A stretch of DNA of 64,000 nucleotides from Curvularia sp. ZM96 (Eukaryota > Ascomycota > Dothideomycetes > Pleosporales > Pleosporaceae). The notes under the pieces were generated by a model that had not been told where the DNA came from, did no database searches, and worked only from the letters and a program-made list of their open reading frames with translations. The position numbers and the translations under genes were made by a program. The number at the start of each line of letters is the position of its first letter. The first letter of the stretch is position 1. Of the stretch, positions 22,533 through 34,506 are shown one piece after another. The DNA lies in assembly GCA_022457065.1 (NCBI GenBank), contig JAJGBQ010000002.1, positions 1,178,001-1,242,000 on the forward strand, written 5' to 3'.

Positions 22533-23038
22533 AACAGTATCGTCGAGAGTAGGAGATATATTTGTGGATGACACGCAACGAAGGCGAATGAAAAAAGAAG
22601 GCCAGAAAAAAGCGGTGGTGGTGGGCTTCTTGCTAGACTTGACGATAGAGGGTTGAGAGGTGCGGTAATGGTTTGGATATCGCAGAACCAAGCCGGAGCG
22701 CAGCTATAGCGGGGCGACTCTCAAGCATCCGTGCACCGATTTCGATATACAGAATCAAGTTATGGAGGTCCAGACCAGTTGGTGGTGCCGGAGACACAGT
22801 CCGAAGTTTCTAGAAACGCCGTCATTCTCGATTCTTGTCATTGGCTCCGGCCAAGTACCCCTCGGTGCGCGTTTGGAGTGGCGGGGTAGTTGCCCAACAC
22901 AAACTAGCCTGACTCCATTCATCATCTTTTTGCGACCTGACAGCGTCAGACTAGCTACCTGGAGCCCCGTCTGCTTTAGCTCTTGCAAATACGCAGAAAG
23001 TCATTGTAAAACGTCGCCCGAGAATCCTGAGCTCTATA

Positions 23039-23708
23039 TCAGGTTCCTTCGTGAGAGTGCGAAATGCGAGTAGACGTCATATATTGATCAACCACAAAGG
23101 GCAAGGCTAGCTTCTCTAGGTATACTGTCAGATCTGTCAGACCACGGCTCCAAGTGGGGGGCTCTAGATACTCGATGAATAAATAAAGTATAAGTGGTGC
23201 GATGGCTGTAAGGGCCTGGAACACACTGATAGCAAGGATCCTTAGAGCTATCGTGTACTCCCATCTTCAATCTTGATCTGATCGTGTTGTATGCTCTCCT
23301 GTGCATCTTATACTGACTCCAGTAGCAGATGAGCGTTGTGCTGTCCACGGGTGAATTTCCAGCAGGATAATCAGGCACAGCAGCAATGGTCGCAGCATGC
23401 AAGCGCTCTTCGCTTGGAGCTGGCGGATCAACCTCGGAGGTTTCGTCCTTCTCGAGCGCTGTCACTGTCCACGCCAACCTTGCTGATTCAAGCCTAGGCA
23501 GCATAATCAGGATTCCGATCATACGCTCTCTCGTGATATCTGGAACCTCGAATGCCTCCGATACGAGCTAATCAATGCTTGAGTACACTCTGATCTTTCT
23601 TCGCAATGCCATATCGTCCATTTCAACAACATGCATGAGTAGCAGCGGCAGCCCATAGATAGTACTAAGCAAGATCAGCAGGTCTGTTCTTTTCGGGGTT
23701 CGAGCCGG
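23039..23708 (-). pseudogene. decayed gene: coding-like frame broken by stops and a frameshift
   Basis: On the minus strand, three consecutive coding-like segments line up. 23708-23571 reads LLSTIYGLPLLLMHVVEMDD-like sequence after a TGA at 23711-23709. After an in-frame TAG at 23570-23568 the same frame continues (SEAFEVPDITRERMIGILI, then a WSQYKMHRRAYNTIRSRLK stretch) to about 23260. The sense then moves to another frame (FQALTAIAPLILYLFIEYLE ... stop 23041-23039). No GT-AG intron of workable length removes the stops or the shift. TAG could derive from CAG and TGA from CGA, both C-to-T changes as in RIP or simple decay (inference). The product family is not recognised. The composition resembles the middle region of fungal-specific regulator proteins. 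Confidence 0.45.
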
Positions 23709-24437
23709 TCAAGTATGTAGCGTGATCGGTACACTTGGCTATCTTCCTTGTTGTTGTTTTTTTTTTTTCAAGAAGGCTTTTACCCATTAGAAGATGCGCA
23801 TCGAAATACTGAAGGAGTCGCTCGACCCAATTCTAGGTTCTAGTTGCCTTGAAGTTGTTTTCAGAGAAAGTTTTGTGACTTTGCACTCGCCCTCTAGTAC
23901 CCACATCACATTGAGAAACGGTTGGGTCAGATCTGTGCTACTGTTCTAGACATTTTTGTTTATGCAGACCGCATCGAACTGACTGATCAGACTACGCAAC
24001 GCGACTACTGAACAAGTCCAAGTTGGTACAGCAGGTCCACAAAGCAATCGTCCACTGTCGCAGTGGGACTAATATCTGAATATTATGGCGATCAATCTGA
24101 AAGATCAGGTATGGCGCGATTCACCCACGGAATAGGAGAGCCTGATGTACAAAAAGTCGTGCGGTGTTAAGTATTGTACCTCGCATGGAGTGACATAGTG
24201 GGGCGTAAATGAGAAAACGACAGGTTAATTGTGTGATGCTACTTCGTACGATGGTTTACCTCACAATTTAAAACGAAATATATTGGATGTACTTCCAGGC
24301 GGCGATGATAAGGTGGGGGTGACAGAAAGGAGCTGAGGAACACGCTAGATCACTAGCGCGCTCCACCTGAGCTGAGCTGAGTGCCTGAGTAAAGAAGCAG
24401 TGGTGCAATTCACTAACACCATTGGACTGCATTCCTC
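23709..24437. other. AT-rich spacer
   Basis: Contains a T-run at 23757-23769 and AT-rich sequence. No gene is recognised. Confidence 0.5.
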
Positions 24438-24816
24438 GTGATGAAGCTTATTTATCGTGTCGCGCACATCTCGCTCGTATTGATTCTCTCTACTCTGCTC
24501 GTCTACAGCGTCTACTACGCCTTTGCCATCCTCACTGAAGATCGGCGCCCTCATTTACCGCCCCCTCAGGAGGATGTTGGCCCACGCAAGCCCTCTCCAC
24601 AAGACATAGTAAGATACTTGAATATAATTTACTGTCTTCTTATGTATTACGCATTAAGACACTGATGATATATAGGCTAAGTCCATGAACACGATGTGGA
24701 ATTACTTAGAAGACTGGGACGAGGACCATTGCATAAACGTATGCGAGGCGTCTTGGATCGCTTGTCAACTGAGGAACTGCGCCCACCTACCCCAGGTTCG
24801 AAAGCAAGAACTGTGA
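24438..24816 (+). CDS. small membrane/secreted protein with four cysteines (103 aa, two exons)
   Basis: Exon 24438-24608 ends exactly at a codon before GTAAGA. The acceptor ATATAG at 24670-24675 opens exon 24676-24816, which is in frame and ends TGA. The product has an N-terminal hydrophobic segment (ISLVLILSTLLVYSVYYAFA, residues 11-30: signal anchor or uncleaved leader), then a Pro-rich linker. The second exon carries a compact cysteine motif C-x3-C-x6-C-x4-C (CINVCEASWIACQLRNC). I know no family. The spacing resembles, but is not identical to, the modules of the secreted cysteine protein at 17933-18982. A start one codon later (24441) is equally possible. Confidence is moderate because the gene is short. 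Confidence 0.45.
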
Positions 24817-25346
24817 AGCCATAGTACCATGGCCAGCTTGTTGTCATTTGCATGGCGATTTCGCGGCTTCGTCCTATTGGAGGCTCTCAAGCCATAATGC
24901 TTGGTCGCATCGTGTCGGACTCGTTTATTCTCAAAGACGCTCAAAAGACTGTGTCGACCCGATAGAGTAAGACCGTTACCAACGTCACAAGATTAGTGCG
25001 TCTAATATAGATCATGTCGAGGAGAACAGCATTGGTAGCCGACAGCATTCCTGCTTTTCAGCCTCAGCACCCATCACCAAAACTCAATGCCCAATCGTGC
25101 TACGCAACCAGATATCAATGAGATACTGCAGCAAAATTTAGTCATACTCAAAACCCTTAATACACAGTATGTGGGTACTTGAAGTACTGGTGATTGTAGC
25201 ATGTATTCTGTAGGTTCATAACAGCATCATCTTGTTTACGTAGAACTTGTCACTGATTAGATCCTAGTGGGTATTCCACCCGACATCGATTACTTGGAAA
25301 CAACGCATGGCGCGCTTTCTACCAAGGCGCTCAAACAGTATGAGCA
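24817..25346. other. intergenic, convergent 3' ends
   Basis: This lies between the small membrane protein and the BTB gene. No coding-like frame or repeat is seen. Confidence 0.5.
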
Positions 25347-26212
25347 CTATGCTACATAGCGCGCCAGCTCAAGCTCCCAGTTCACACTCTCATCGACATC
25401 AGGATTCTCATCCAGCCACTCCCTCACATCCCCTCCATCAACAACCAAGCCCGGGTGCTCCTTCAGTGCATCCACAAGCACATCTCTCATACCCCTGTCG
25501 TCATCCGGCGTAGCGGTGAACGCTTCTTCCAACGCATCCGCTAGCCCCATATCTTTGTTCTGCCAATATACATGCAGCACGTCCACAACACCCTGTTGCG
25601 CATACAACTTGAGATCAGACATGCCGAGATAGTCCGCAACCGTGTATATGCGCACGTGCATCAGCAGATGAGCAGGAGCCAGAGATTTACCCGCGCAAGG
25701 ACACTTGCGCCTAAAGATCTTTGGACTGCTAACGGGTCCCTCTAGCAAAGCGAAACGGCTATGGCTACAGTAACCGTCTTTAGCAATATGGATGCCGTCT
25801 GGAAGCGCATATTCGCCCTTGTACATATAGTCTAAGATATGTTTCATGGACAGCGCATCCACATCCGGTACTTCTACTTCTTTCTCGCTAGTTTCCTGTA
25901 CAGCCGATTTAGACAAAGAGAATAGATAGGCTTGGGGCAGCGGGGGAAACGCACACTGCCACTGAAGCGAAACATGCGCTCAAAATACGGTGATGAGCTC
26001 GAGAGAAGCGCCTTGTGCGTCATGTACCGTGTACCCTCGCAAACGATGGTGAAATCTGCCGTCTCATCTCCGAGCGCGAGCTGGCTCTGTTTAGACTTTG
26101 GTTTGCTGGGCGTCGGCGGTATAGCCTCTGCGCTCGAGACTGGTGGAGACCTGCCATGGGGCGTTTTGGGTTCTGCTTTGCCGTCTGGAGTGGCCACCAA
26201 AAATGGATTCAT
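25347..26212 (-). CDS. BTB/POZ domain protein (268 aa, two exons)
   Basis: Exons 26212-25955 and 25895-25347 (intron 59 nt, donor GTGCGT, acceptor TACAG) give 268 residues. After a Pro/Ser-rich leader the BTB fold starts at about residue 52: DFTIVCEGTRYMTHKALLSS, SPYFERMF, VEVPDVDALSMKHILDYMYKGEY, then HVRIYTVADYLGMSDLKLYA. A C-terminal helical region ends in WELELARYVA. Fungal BTB-only proteins often serve as Cul3 adaptors or dimerisation modules; the partner is unknown. Between KGEYALPDG and SLAPAHLLMHVRIY there is an unusual insertion of about 36 residues (IHIAKDGYCSHSRF...RRKCPCAGK) that BTB folds normally lack. It has no good splice sites and keeps the frame. Confidence 0.86.
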
Positions 26213-27016
26213 GATGGGTGGAGTCGTGGTTGGATTTGGTGCTAATCAACGTCGGTGTTTGGCCCAAGCGCGTGTGTGATTGGCCACGGAATGATGCTCC
26301 GATAAGGCTGCTCTGACGACCTGTTTGCGCAATCAATAGGATTGCGACGAAGCGGACAGAGATGCCAGCGCTGAAAGGCGTTGAGTACTATCACTCTTGT
26401 CGCCGCGCCCTAGTGCTCGGAGTAACGCACAAGGTCCGTGCTCGGCATGGAGTGAATGCAGGGATCTCGCCCGCATCGATTCCGCTCGCCATCTGCCACA
26501 TGTCAGCGTGGGCTTCAGGAACTTGAGTAATGCCCAATCATCACCACACCTACCTTGAAATTGTCACCTACTTCGGGAAGCGCGGTAAGCGATTCGTCGA
26601 ATCAGGATCTGGAGCGCGCTGCTGCCTATTCTCATGCAGTAAGCGAGACAACCTTGTATCATCCCTGTTACATTTGCACTGCTACACTTTTCCCCACAAA
26701 CTTCCTAGAATGCATATAGTTTTGCCCCTTGTGTGAAAAATGTAGTTAATTTAGAAAGTCGACATGGTTTACAGAGGACACACAGCAGATGCAGTCTACG
26801 CTAAAAAGGAAAAAATATTGATTAAACTATTCTACTATCTCTATAACTGACTCAAGTGCCTAACGAAGCCGGCAGTGAAAAAGCAAAAGTTTTGTTAATG
26901 AGTGACGATAGAAGAATCCATCGCGAAGCAGAAGACCGCAGTGTAACTCGGTCGAATGAACGCATGGATAAAGTAGCTTGAGTGTCTCATAGCGGGACAG
27001 GAACTGAGTTTAGCAC
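26213..27016. other. intergenic
   Basis: This holds the promoter of the BTB gene and the 3' region of the PAN-domain gene. The latter may extend here by one small exon: a GTGAGT donor at 27020-27015 and a TTCGTTAG acceptor near 26868 would change the last residue context to PLHLSQL before a stop. Confidence 0.4.
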
Positions 27017-30000
27017 TCACAGAGGTGACAACAGGGGTCCAATGATAGGGAGAGCGGCACTAGTCGGGCAAGTGCTCAGGCTCACAGTGTTCAAGACTGT
27101 TTTAGGCGCGGTCGTAGTAGATGTAACGACAGCGGTCGCCAGAGTAAAGACGGTGGAGGTAGCAGTACCCGAGATGGCGTTTTGCGTACTATATTTTGTT
27201 AGAAAAAGATTATTCTAGATGGAGAAGAAGGTACTAACGTGAAAGAGGCCGCAACGACTGTAGAAGTTTGTGTGACGGTGTTAGTGGTCTGGACGGCAGT
27301 GGCGTCGGGGCCAAAGGCTACACCAGCACGCTTCGAGAAATTCTTCTTAGGGGGGGCATGCACGACACGCCTGCGCTTCAAACGGAGCTTTGCGCATCCT
27401 GAAATTTTCCGACCGCCAGTCACTTCCTTGGTATACTGGACAGCCCCAACGGCACCCTTCATGTAGCATGGACCCCGGTTTCCGGGAACCGGTTCAATCC
27501 AGGATACATCGACACAACCTACGGTTGCGTCGCACGCCTCGAGACACTTTCCGTAGTTGTCGACATACTGGAAGCCGTTGGGAACTATGATATGCATTAG
27601 TGGTGTATACAAGAATCCCTTAGCCCTTACTCACGATCGTTGCCGAAGCGGTCCTGCCCACATTCTACCTGGTAGGTTGCTCCACAACTGGTTGTATATA
27701 TTTTGCCGTTATCCGCAGGGCATGTCGCAGAGTTGGACTGCGGGAACGCAGTCGGTGTACAGGCGCATTGATATGCAGTATTAGAAATTGTCGTTGTTAC
27801 TGTCACGGTGGGGCCTGAAGCAGCAGTCGTTGAAGTAGGCAAAATCCTAATCAGCTTACCGCCGATGATGTTGCTGTCTGTTCTGAAGCCACCGCTCGTA
27901 CCAGACTTCAAGTAGCAAGGACCACCTTTAACGTAGCTGACAGCGGCGCAATTTGGAGCGGATACACAATCAGCCAAACAGCCCTCATACGATGTTGGAT
28001 ACGTCGTCGCGGTCGAACTCGGCAGGTCATTGTCATACCAATCAATTCCACATGAGACCAAGTACTGCCTTCCACTAACGGTAACCAGCGACAGATTAGA
28101 TGCAGGACAAGATACACCACTGCCTGTCGGAACGGATGCTGAAGTGGTCCTGGAAGTCGTTGGGTTACCAACAGTAGTTGGGATGACCACAGAAGATGGA
28201 ACCGAAGACACCACTGGAGGAGTAATTGTAGGCATGGCCGAAGACACTACGGGGGAAGAGATTGTAGGCGAGGCCGAAGACATCACTGGAGAAGAGAGTG
28301 TAGGTGGGCCCTGAGCATTGGTAAGCTTGGCTCCCCAGACATCAGTGTTAGAGTAAGCTTTGCCAGCTCCCCATTTCAGGTAGCAAGGGCCATTTGGTAG
28401 ATAGGAGACTGCCTGGCACAACGAGTTGGCTACACAAGCCTGGATGCATTGCTCGAAGTTCGCGGGATTGTTGGTTGCCATGCCGATGTCATAGTCGAAG
28501 CGATCGATAAAGCATTCGATCTTAAAGACGCCCTTGGATGTAGTAATCGTCGTTCCATCACTGGCCGGACAGTAGACACTGGAGATGGGCGGTGAGGGCA
28601 AGGTAGAGGGGAGGATTACAGTGCTTGGAGTTGATATGGCCGTAGGGGGAGATGAGATGGGAATTGACATCCATGGTAGGCTCGTGCTCAGAGAAGGTAC
28701 TGGGAGCGACATTATCGAGGTCGGCACTGGGAGCGATATTATCGAGGTCAGCACTGGAATAAGTGAAGTTGGTACGGGGATGGACGGTACTGAAACGAGA
28801 GAGGTCGGTACTGGCAGGGAGGTTGGCAGTGAAACCGGTAGTGATGGTAGTACTGAACTGAGAGATGGAATGGAGACTGGGGGTATAAATGTAGGGAGCG
28901 ATGCAATAACGGATGTAATGCCGGTCGGGATCACAGATGGAATGATCGATGGGAGCGGTGCAATGATAGACGTAATACCGGTCGGAATTACGGATGGAAT
29001 AATGGATGGTACCCCTGGTAGAATGGACGTGACCGCTGGTAGAGGTGCCGATAGAATGGACGAGACCCCTCCAAAAGGATCTGAAAAGATAGAAGTGACT
29101 GCTGGTAAGGGGACTGGAACAATAGATGTGACTGCTGGCAGCAAGGATGAGACCCCTCCCAGAGGATTAGATAGAACAGAAGTAACTACTGGCAATGGAA
29201 CCGGTACAATGGACGAAACCCCAGGTAGAATAGAAGAGACTACTGGAACAGGGTTCGCTATGAGAGATGTTACCGCTGGTAGCGGCGCTGATAGAATGGA
29301 CGAGACCCCTGGTAGTACCGATGAGACCACTGGAACAGGGTCTACCAAGATGGATGAGACAATCGAAATGGGAACTGACAAAATAGAAGAAACTATTGGC
29401 AGAGGGCCTGAAAGAATAGATGTGACTGCTGGGACAGAGATTGGGACGATAGAAGAGACACCTGCCAGAGGATCCGAGAGGATGGAGGTGACTGCTGGTA
29501 ACGGAACAGGGATAATTGAAGAGACCCCTCCCAGTGGGTCTGCTACGACTGATGTAATTGCCAAGGGTGATGATAGGAGTGATGTGACTGCTGGTAGAGG
29601 CACTGGAACGATAGAGGAGACCCCTGCCAGAGGATCCGAGAGGATAGATGTAACTGCTGGCAATGGAACGGGGATAATCGACGAAACCCCTCCCAGTGGA
29701 TCTGCCAATACTGATGTAACTGCAGGTAGAGGAACTGGAACAATAGAGGAGATCCCTGCGAGAGGATCTGAGAGAATGGAGGTCACTGCTGGCAGAGGAA
29801 CTGGGACGATGGATGAGACACCTCCTAGTGGATCCGCGATGATTGACGTAGCTCCAAGGGGATTTGACAGGATGGACGTCATCGCTGGTAGAGGAACTGG
29901 AGCAATAGACGAGATCCCACCTAGCGGATCTGCTAAGATAGACGTAACTACTATGGGATCAGACAGAATGGAGGTAATTGGCAAAGGAACCGGAATAATT

Positions 30001-31610
30001 GACGAGACTCCTGCCAAAGGATCTGCTATAATTGACGTGACTTCTAGGGGAGCCGATAGGATGGATGTGACTGCTGGCAAGGGCACTGGAATGACGGAAG
30101 AGATGCCAGCCAAAGGATCAGCCAAAACTGATGTGACTGCCAAGGGGGCTGATAGAAGAGATGATACTGCTGGTACAGGAACTGGGATAACAGACGAGAC
30201 ACCTGCTAGTGGATCTGCTACGATTGATGTGACCGCAAGAGGATCCGCAATAACTGATGTTACTCCTAATGGGTTTGATAGAATAGAGGTGACTTCTGGT
30301 AGAGTAACTGGTAAAACAGATGTTATCCCTGCTACTGGATCTGCTATAACTGATGTGACTGCTAGAGGAGCCGACAAGATGGATGTAACTGCTGGCAGAG
30401 GAACAGGAGCAATGGAGGAGATGCCTGCCAGCGGATCTGCCACGACTGATGTGATTGCCAGCGGATCTGACAGAAGCGATGTGACTGCTGGTACAGGGAC
30501 TGAGATGATAGAGGAGACACCAGCTAGAGGATCTGCTATGATAGACGAGAGTTCCAAGGGAGCCGATAGAACCGATGTTACCGCTAGAGGAGCTGATAGA
30601 ATGGACGTAACCGCCGGTACCGGAATTGGGACAATCGACGACACACCTCCTAGAGGGTCCGCTATAATGGACGAAACCGCCAGAGGCGCGGAGATAATGG
30701 ACGAGACCCCTCCCAGAGGATCTGACAGAATAGAGGTGACTGCTGGCAATGGAACTGGAACAACTGATGAGACACCTGCCAGAGGATCGGCTATAATTGA
30801 CGAGATTGCTAGTGGAGCCGACAACGCCGAAGTTATTGCCAGAGGAGCCGATAGCGCGGACGTGATGGCTAAAGGAGCTGACAGCACAGATGTCACCGCT
30901 AGAGGAGCCGATAGAGCGGACGTGATTGCTAGAGGGGCTGATAAAGCGGAAGTAACTGCCAGTGGAGCCGATAGAACAGAGGTCACTGCCAGAGGAGCCG
31001 ACAGAACATATGATACCACAGGTAGAGCAGAGATCAACGGTAAACCGCCTGCAGCCGTTGGGCAAACGGTCACGGTACTTGTGGTAGATACGAAATTGGT
31101 AACGACGTTGGTTTGGGTTGTCGTTGCAGAGGCACCAGTAACTGTCGCCGTGGCCAGCGGTATAGCAGATCCGATGATAGTGCTGGTAGTTGATGCAGTG
31201 ATTGTCGCCGTTGACGTAACGGTAGCAGGCAGCGGTGACGTACCGAATGTGACCGTGTACGGGAGAGCGTTAGCAACAGGCAGCTGTACACCCAGCAAAC
31301 CAGTTGCATAGTTATTGATGGTGAGAGCTCCAGAATTGGGAAAACCTGAGATGAGAGCATTGGTACAGAAGATGCCGGTGTACGAAGGCGCGGTCTGGTA
31401 CTGGCAAGTACGTGTGTAGGCCGCCGCAACGTTCGAGATCACAGGGGTGAAGGTAGGCCTGGTTCCAAAGCATGTTGACGTTCCGGACATGTAGGTCACC
31501 TGCACTCCAAAGTAATCGCTGACGTGAATGGCTTTGTTGTAGCTGAAGGTTGGAGTTGCCGTCCCGACAAGAGACGGCAGTCCGGGGACCACGAGCGAGC
31601 AGCCCGCCAT
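27017..31610 (-). CDS. repeat-rich protein with three C-terminal PAN/Apple-like domains (1497 aa)
   Basis: Exons 31610-27635, 27584-27239 and 27188-27017 splice in frame to 1497 residues. Residues 1-200 are a Thr/Ser/Val-rich domain with a few cysteines. Residues about 200-890 are a long array of decamers of the type SAPLAVTSVL and 22-residue units of the type ADPLAGVSSIIPVPLPAVTS. A Pro/Ser/Thr linker follows. Three cysteine domains then share (ECF/SCG/ECG)-x-D-x(R/W)-(F/Y)-(D/G)-(Y/N)-D, C-I/L-x2-C-V/D, C-x-(A/D)-V-S and GPCYLK/GPCYMK. These lie at about 1005-1100, 1165-1253 and 1297-1390; the third spans the first intron. This is the fungal PAN-type, carbohydrate- or protein-binding fold. 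A surface or extracellular adhesion role is likely (inference), although no clear cleavable signal peptide is visible at this ATG. A TATA-like box lies 85 bp upstream. Confidence 0.86.
28910..31005 (-). repeat. coding repeat array: 30-bp and 66-bp units
   Basis: About 2.1 kb of the PAN-domain gene consists of imperfect tandem units. On the protein level these are decamers (S/A)(A/D/N)PL(A/G)VTS(V/I)L and 22-residue units ADPLAGVSS(I/V)xPVPLPAVTSIL, interleaved. Each unit begins with a PL dipeptide. The units differ at many third positions, so the array is old and selected at protein level. The antisense strand is also open for 908 codons across the array, an effect of the repeated codon pattern. 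Confidence 0.82.
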
Positions 31611-34506
31611 GATGCAGGGCTAACGGAAGTGATGATGGTGAAGGAGGTGAGGGATGTGCAGCTGGTTTAAATTTTGAAAGCGAAGGTGGCCCTCTTTATA
31701 GATCTTCTCGGTATGAGAGAAGAAGAACTTTGCCTTCAAGCATCTCAGTGATGTGGAACGATGACGGGTACACAACCTAGAGGCGGGTAGTGTGCAGACC
31801 CTACTTGATGGTAAGGGTGTCTCACCTTGCGTTGATTCAAATGCATTCCTTGTTCATGAGCCAGTAGTATATGGTGTGGTATCGCGTATTGTTGAACTCG
31901 CTTAACAAAGATTTTGGTGAGATTTTGTTTGAATCAGATGAACCAAGGTGAAGGAGCACCCTGCCTAACAGATGCCCTCACTCGTCAATTTCAAGATATT
32001 GAAAATGGTAATATCTAGATAGCATGTGGTTTTGAGGGACAGAGACATGCTGGCCGAGCATGTTTGCCCGTGTCTCTAACTCTTCACATGCGCAAACTTG
32101 ACATCCCTCAAAACGATGCCTAGCTCGCAATCACTCCCAACTAAGGCAAGCAGACCTGGTATACTAAACCAGTCCCAGCCTCTATGCTATCAAGGAACAT
32201 ATCAGGGATGTTCCCAGCATCTTTGCACAGGTCCACTTGTGGATAGGATAAGTGAGGCATAACTTCACCCTGGGTACGCGCAGCATGTCGCCAAATGAGG
32301 TTTCGGGTTGTCAACGCCAGATTTTGGAACTGTGGTTGTCTCTGGAGCGTTCACGCTATGACCTCGAGAGTAATCGCGGCCGTGAGCGACATGGATACAA
32401 TAATCAACGTTTTCATGTTTTTGGATAGTCTCTCCAATATATGAGTAGCCCAATTATGGCGGCGGATGTTGCTTTGAGCATATCATGAAGCAATACTGCA
32501 TTTTGGGAGCCCCACTAATCGAAATATGCCGATTCCGCGTTGCGAGGTCATCTGTAAGGAGATTGTAGCGTCCAAGAAACGCCCTTTCCTTCTCATTCCA
32601 AGGACAAAGAGTTAGGAATAACTCTTCATTCAAAATCATGACAGTCTCCACCTTACCTTGCTCATTATTCGATGATATGATGGGTCCCACATTGGCTTCA
32701 CCGACCACACATCCTTTCATCTCTTTATCGGCGGCGACCAACGTCACATGCGCAGAGTTAGCTCATGAGTTGGTCAGAACTGGGACATGAAGTTACGCGT
32801 CGGGTAACGGCCGTTGCTTCGTAGCTGCGCTGCAGCCCAAGGACGCTTGTTTCGAAGATACTTTGTCCGGGTCGCCAGGGACGTGTCTTCCTTGGCAATG
32901 TCAGCCGTAACCAGGGCATAGCAGCAACATTGATTGGCAGTCCAATTTCCAGGACAGATCAGTATAAGTCTGGATATCGTTGCTTCCAGGTTCTCAAGTA
33001 CAAGCAGGGCTCGCAGCCCTGCAGGACACAGAATAGTAAATTCAATAAACCAAGGAATGGTTCCAATGAAAAAGGAAATCTCGCAGTAATAGAAAGAGGA
33101 GCAGCAGGCCTTGTCTCACTAGATGAGGCTTTGGTAGACAGCGGCCGTCAAAGCAATGGTACGATAGTTCTCAACAAGGTGAGCGAAGGGTCCACGTTTC
33201 GAAAGCGATTAGCGTAGCTATGTGATATAAGGGACTGATTCATGCGGCAATTGCAACTATTCGAGGGAACTCGTCTTGCATCACGTCTCCTTTGATTGAT
33301 AAAACGTCATTACGACTTCACAACTTCATGAGCGGGGGAGAGCAGCATCATCAGGCCGAAAATGAAACGACATGAACCAACCACCATGGCATGAGATATG
33401 CACAGCACAGCCAGCAGAGGCCTTGGGATGGTTTTGCTTGATCACCTCTACCCGAGGCTCTCATTTCACTTACTCAATTACCCTCAAAGAGATCCTACTA
33501 CTTTACGCATCATTACCTCTGCTTCTCTCAGGGCAACAATCTCATGTTTCATTTCTGTCTTAGACCGGAGTTTTTTCTTTTCTTATCGATACACGACGCC
33601 ATCTGCTGGTAAGAATCAATCGAAATCATCTACCACTATATATCACTGTTCCAGTCCAAACCCTCCAAGTGCCTCCGACCATCTTGAGGCACAAGGATAT
33701 CATCTTTTTCCGGTAAATGAAAATACTCTAGCATGAGCTCAAATCTTATCAGAAATATGGAGTAGCTTGTCGGAATGACAACTACTAGCTAGCCGAGCGC
33801 CGTATACGAAAGAGGGACTCGTCTTTGACTTTTCCCCTAATGCCAAACAAGCAAGGATGGTGATTGTGGCTGTGCAGTGGCTTTGACCAGAGCGCCCTGC
33901 GAACTGCCACATTGAAGATCTATGCTATTCATGTTGATGGATCCTCGACCTCGTTGCTCAAAAGATGATGTTCAGCTAACCGCGGGGTTGTGATAATGCA
34001 GCCCCTCTTGTCCCACTGCCGACATGACACGTGCGGTGTGAGTGGCTGCATCGGCGTCAGCAAACTACATCATTGGCTTGGCTATGGACATATTCACGGC
34101 CATTTATCCAATTCCCTTGCAGAACACAACCACTTGGAAACCCGCCACCTTCACAGCGATTTAGACGAGGTAGCCCTACCGGTGTCACCGAGGAGAGGTG
34201 AGGTCAAGGCCTCCCCCGTCACGTAAGCAGGTTGATTGCAGCTAGCCCTCATGAGGCAATAACAATGGCCAAGACTTGGGGGCCGTCATCAGGACTATCC
34301 TCCGGGGTGGCATTGCCTCCTCAGCCGCAACAACGAGATCCGAACTGTCTACGGTAATAAGAATGTAAACATGCTCGCTAGTATGGGGCGTTCATAGAAG
34401 CCGCAACTGCTACAACTCTGTGTGCGAAGACCGAGATCCAGACTGTATTAGATTCCTGGAACTTTTAGATTACCCATTGCGCATTGATATCCCACGCCAA
34501 CCAAAT
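31611..34506. other. 2.9-kb gene-poor spacer
   Basis: This begins with the PAN-gene promoter. A pair of abutting minus-strand frames at 32756-32265, separated by one TAA, is too weak to call. The rest is AT-rich without joinable exons. Up to 34506 the sequence acts as the promoter side of the Zn2Cys6 regulator. Confidence 0.45.
31695..31700 (-). promoter_or_regulatory. TATA-like box of the PAN-domain gene
   Basis: The minus strand reads TATAAA (plus TTTATA 31695-31700), 85 bp before the ATG at 31610. It is followed by a CT/CA-rich leader (CCTCACCTCCTTCACCATC), as expected of a strong fungal promoter. Confidence 0.4.

Noticed and set aside
23690..23710. GGGTTCGAGCC as a tRNA T-arm
   Set aside because: Flanking bases do not pair, there is no A-box 30-60 bases upstream, and the segment lies in the decayed protein gene.
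28585..31311. 908-codon plus-strand frame as a gene
   Set aside because: It mirrors the repeat codons of the PAN-domain gene, has no leader or domain, and the sense strand carries conserved cysteine domains and spliced exons.
32265..32756. Two abutting minus-strand frames (97 and 62 codons) in the same frame, separated by one TAA
   Set aside because: No ATG start, no recognisable family, no splice sites that remove the stop. It may be a gene remnant, but support is too weak to annotate.
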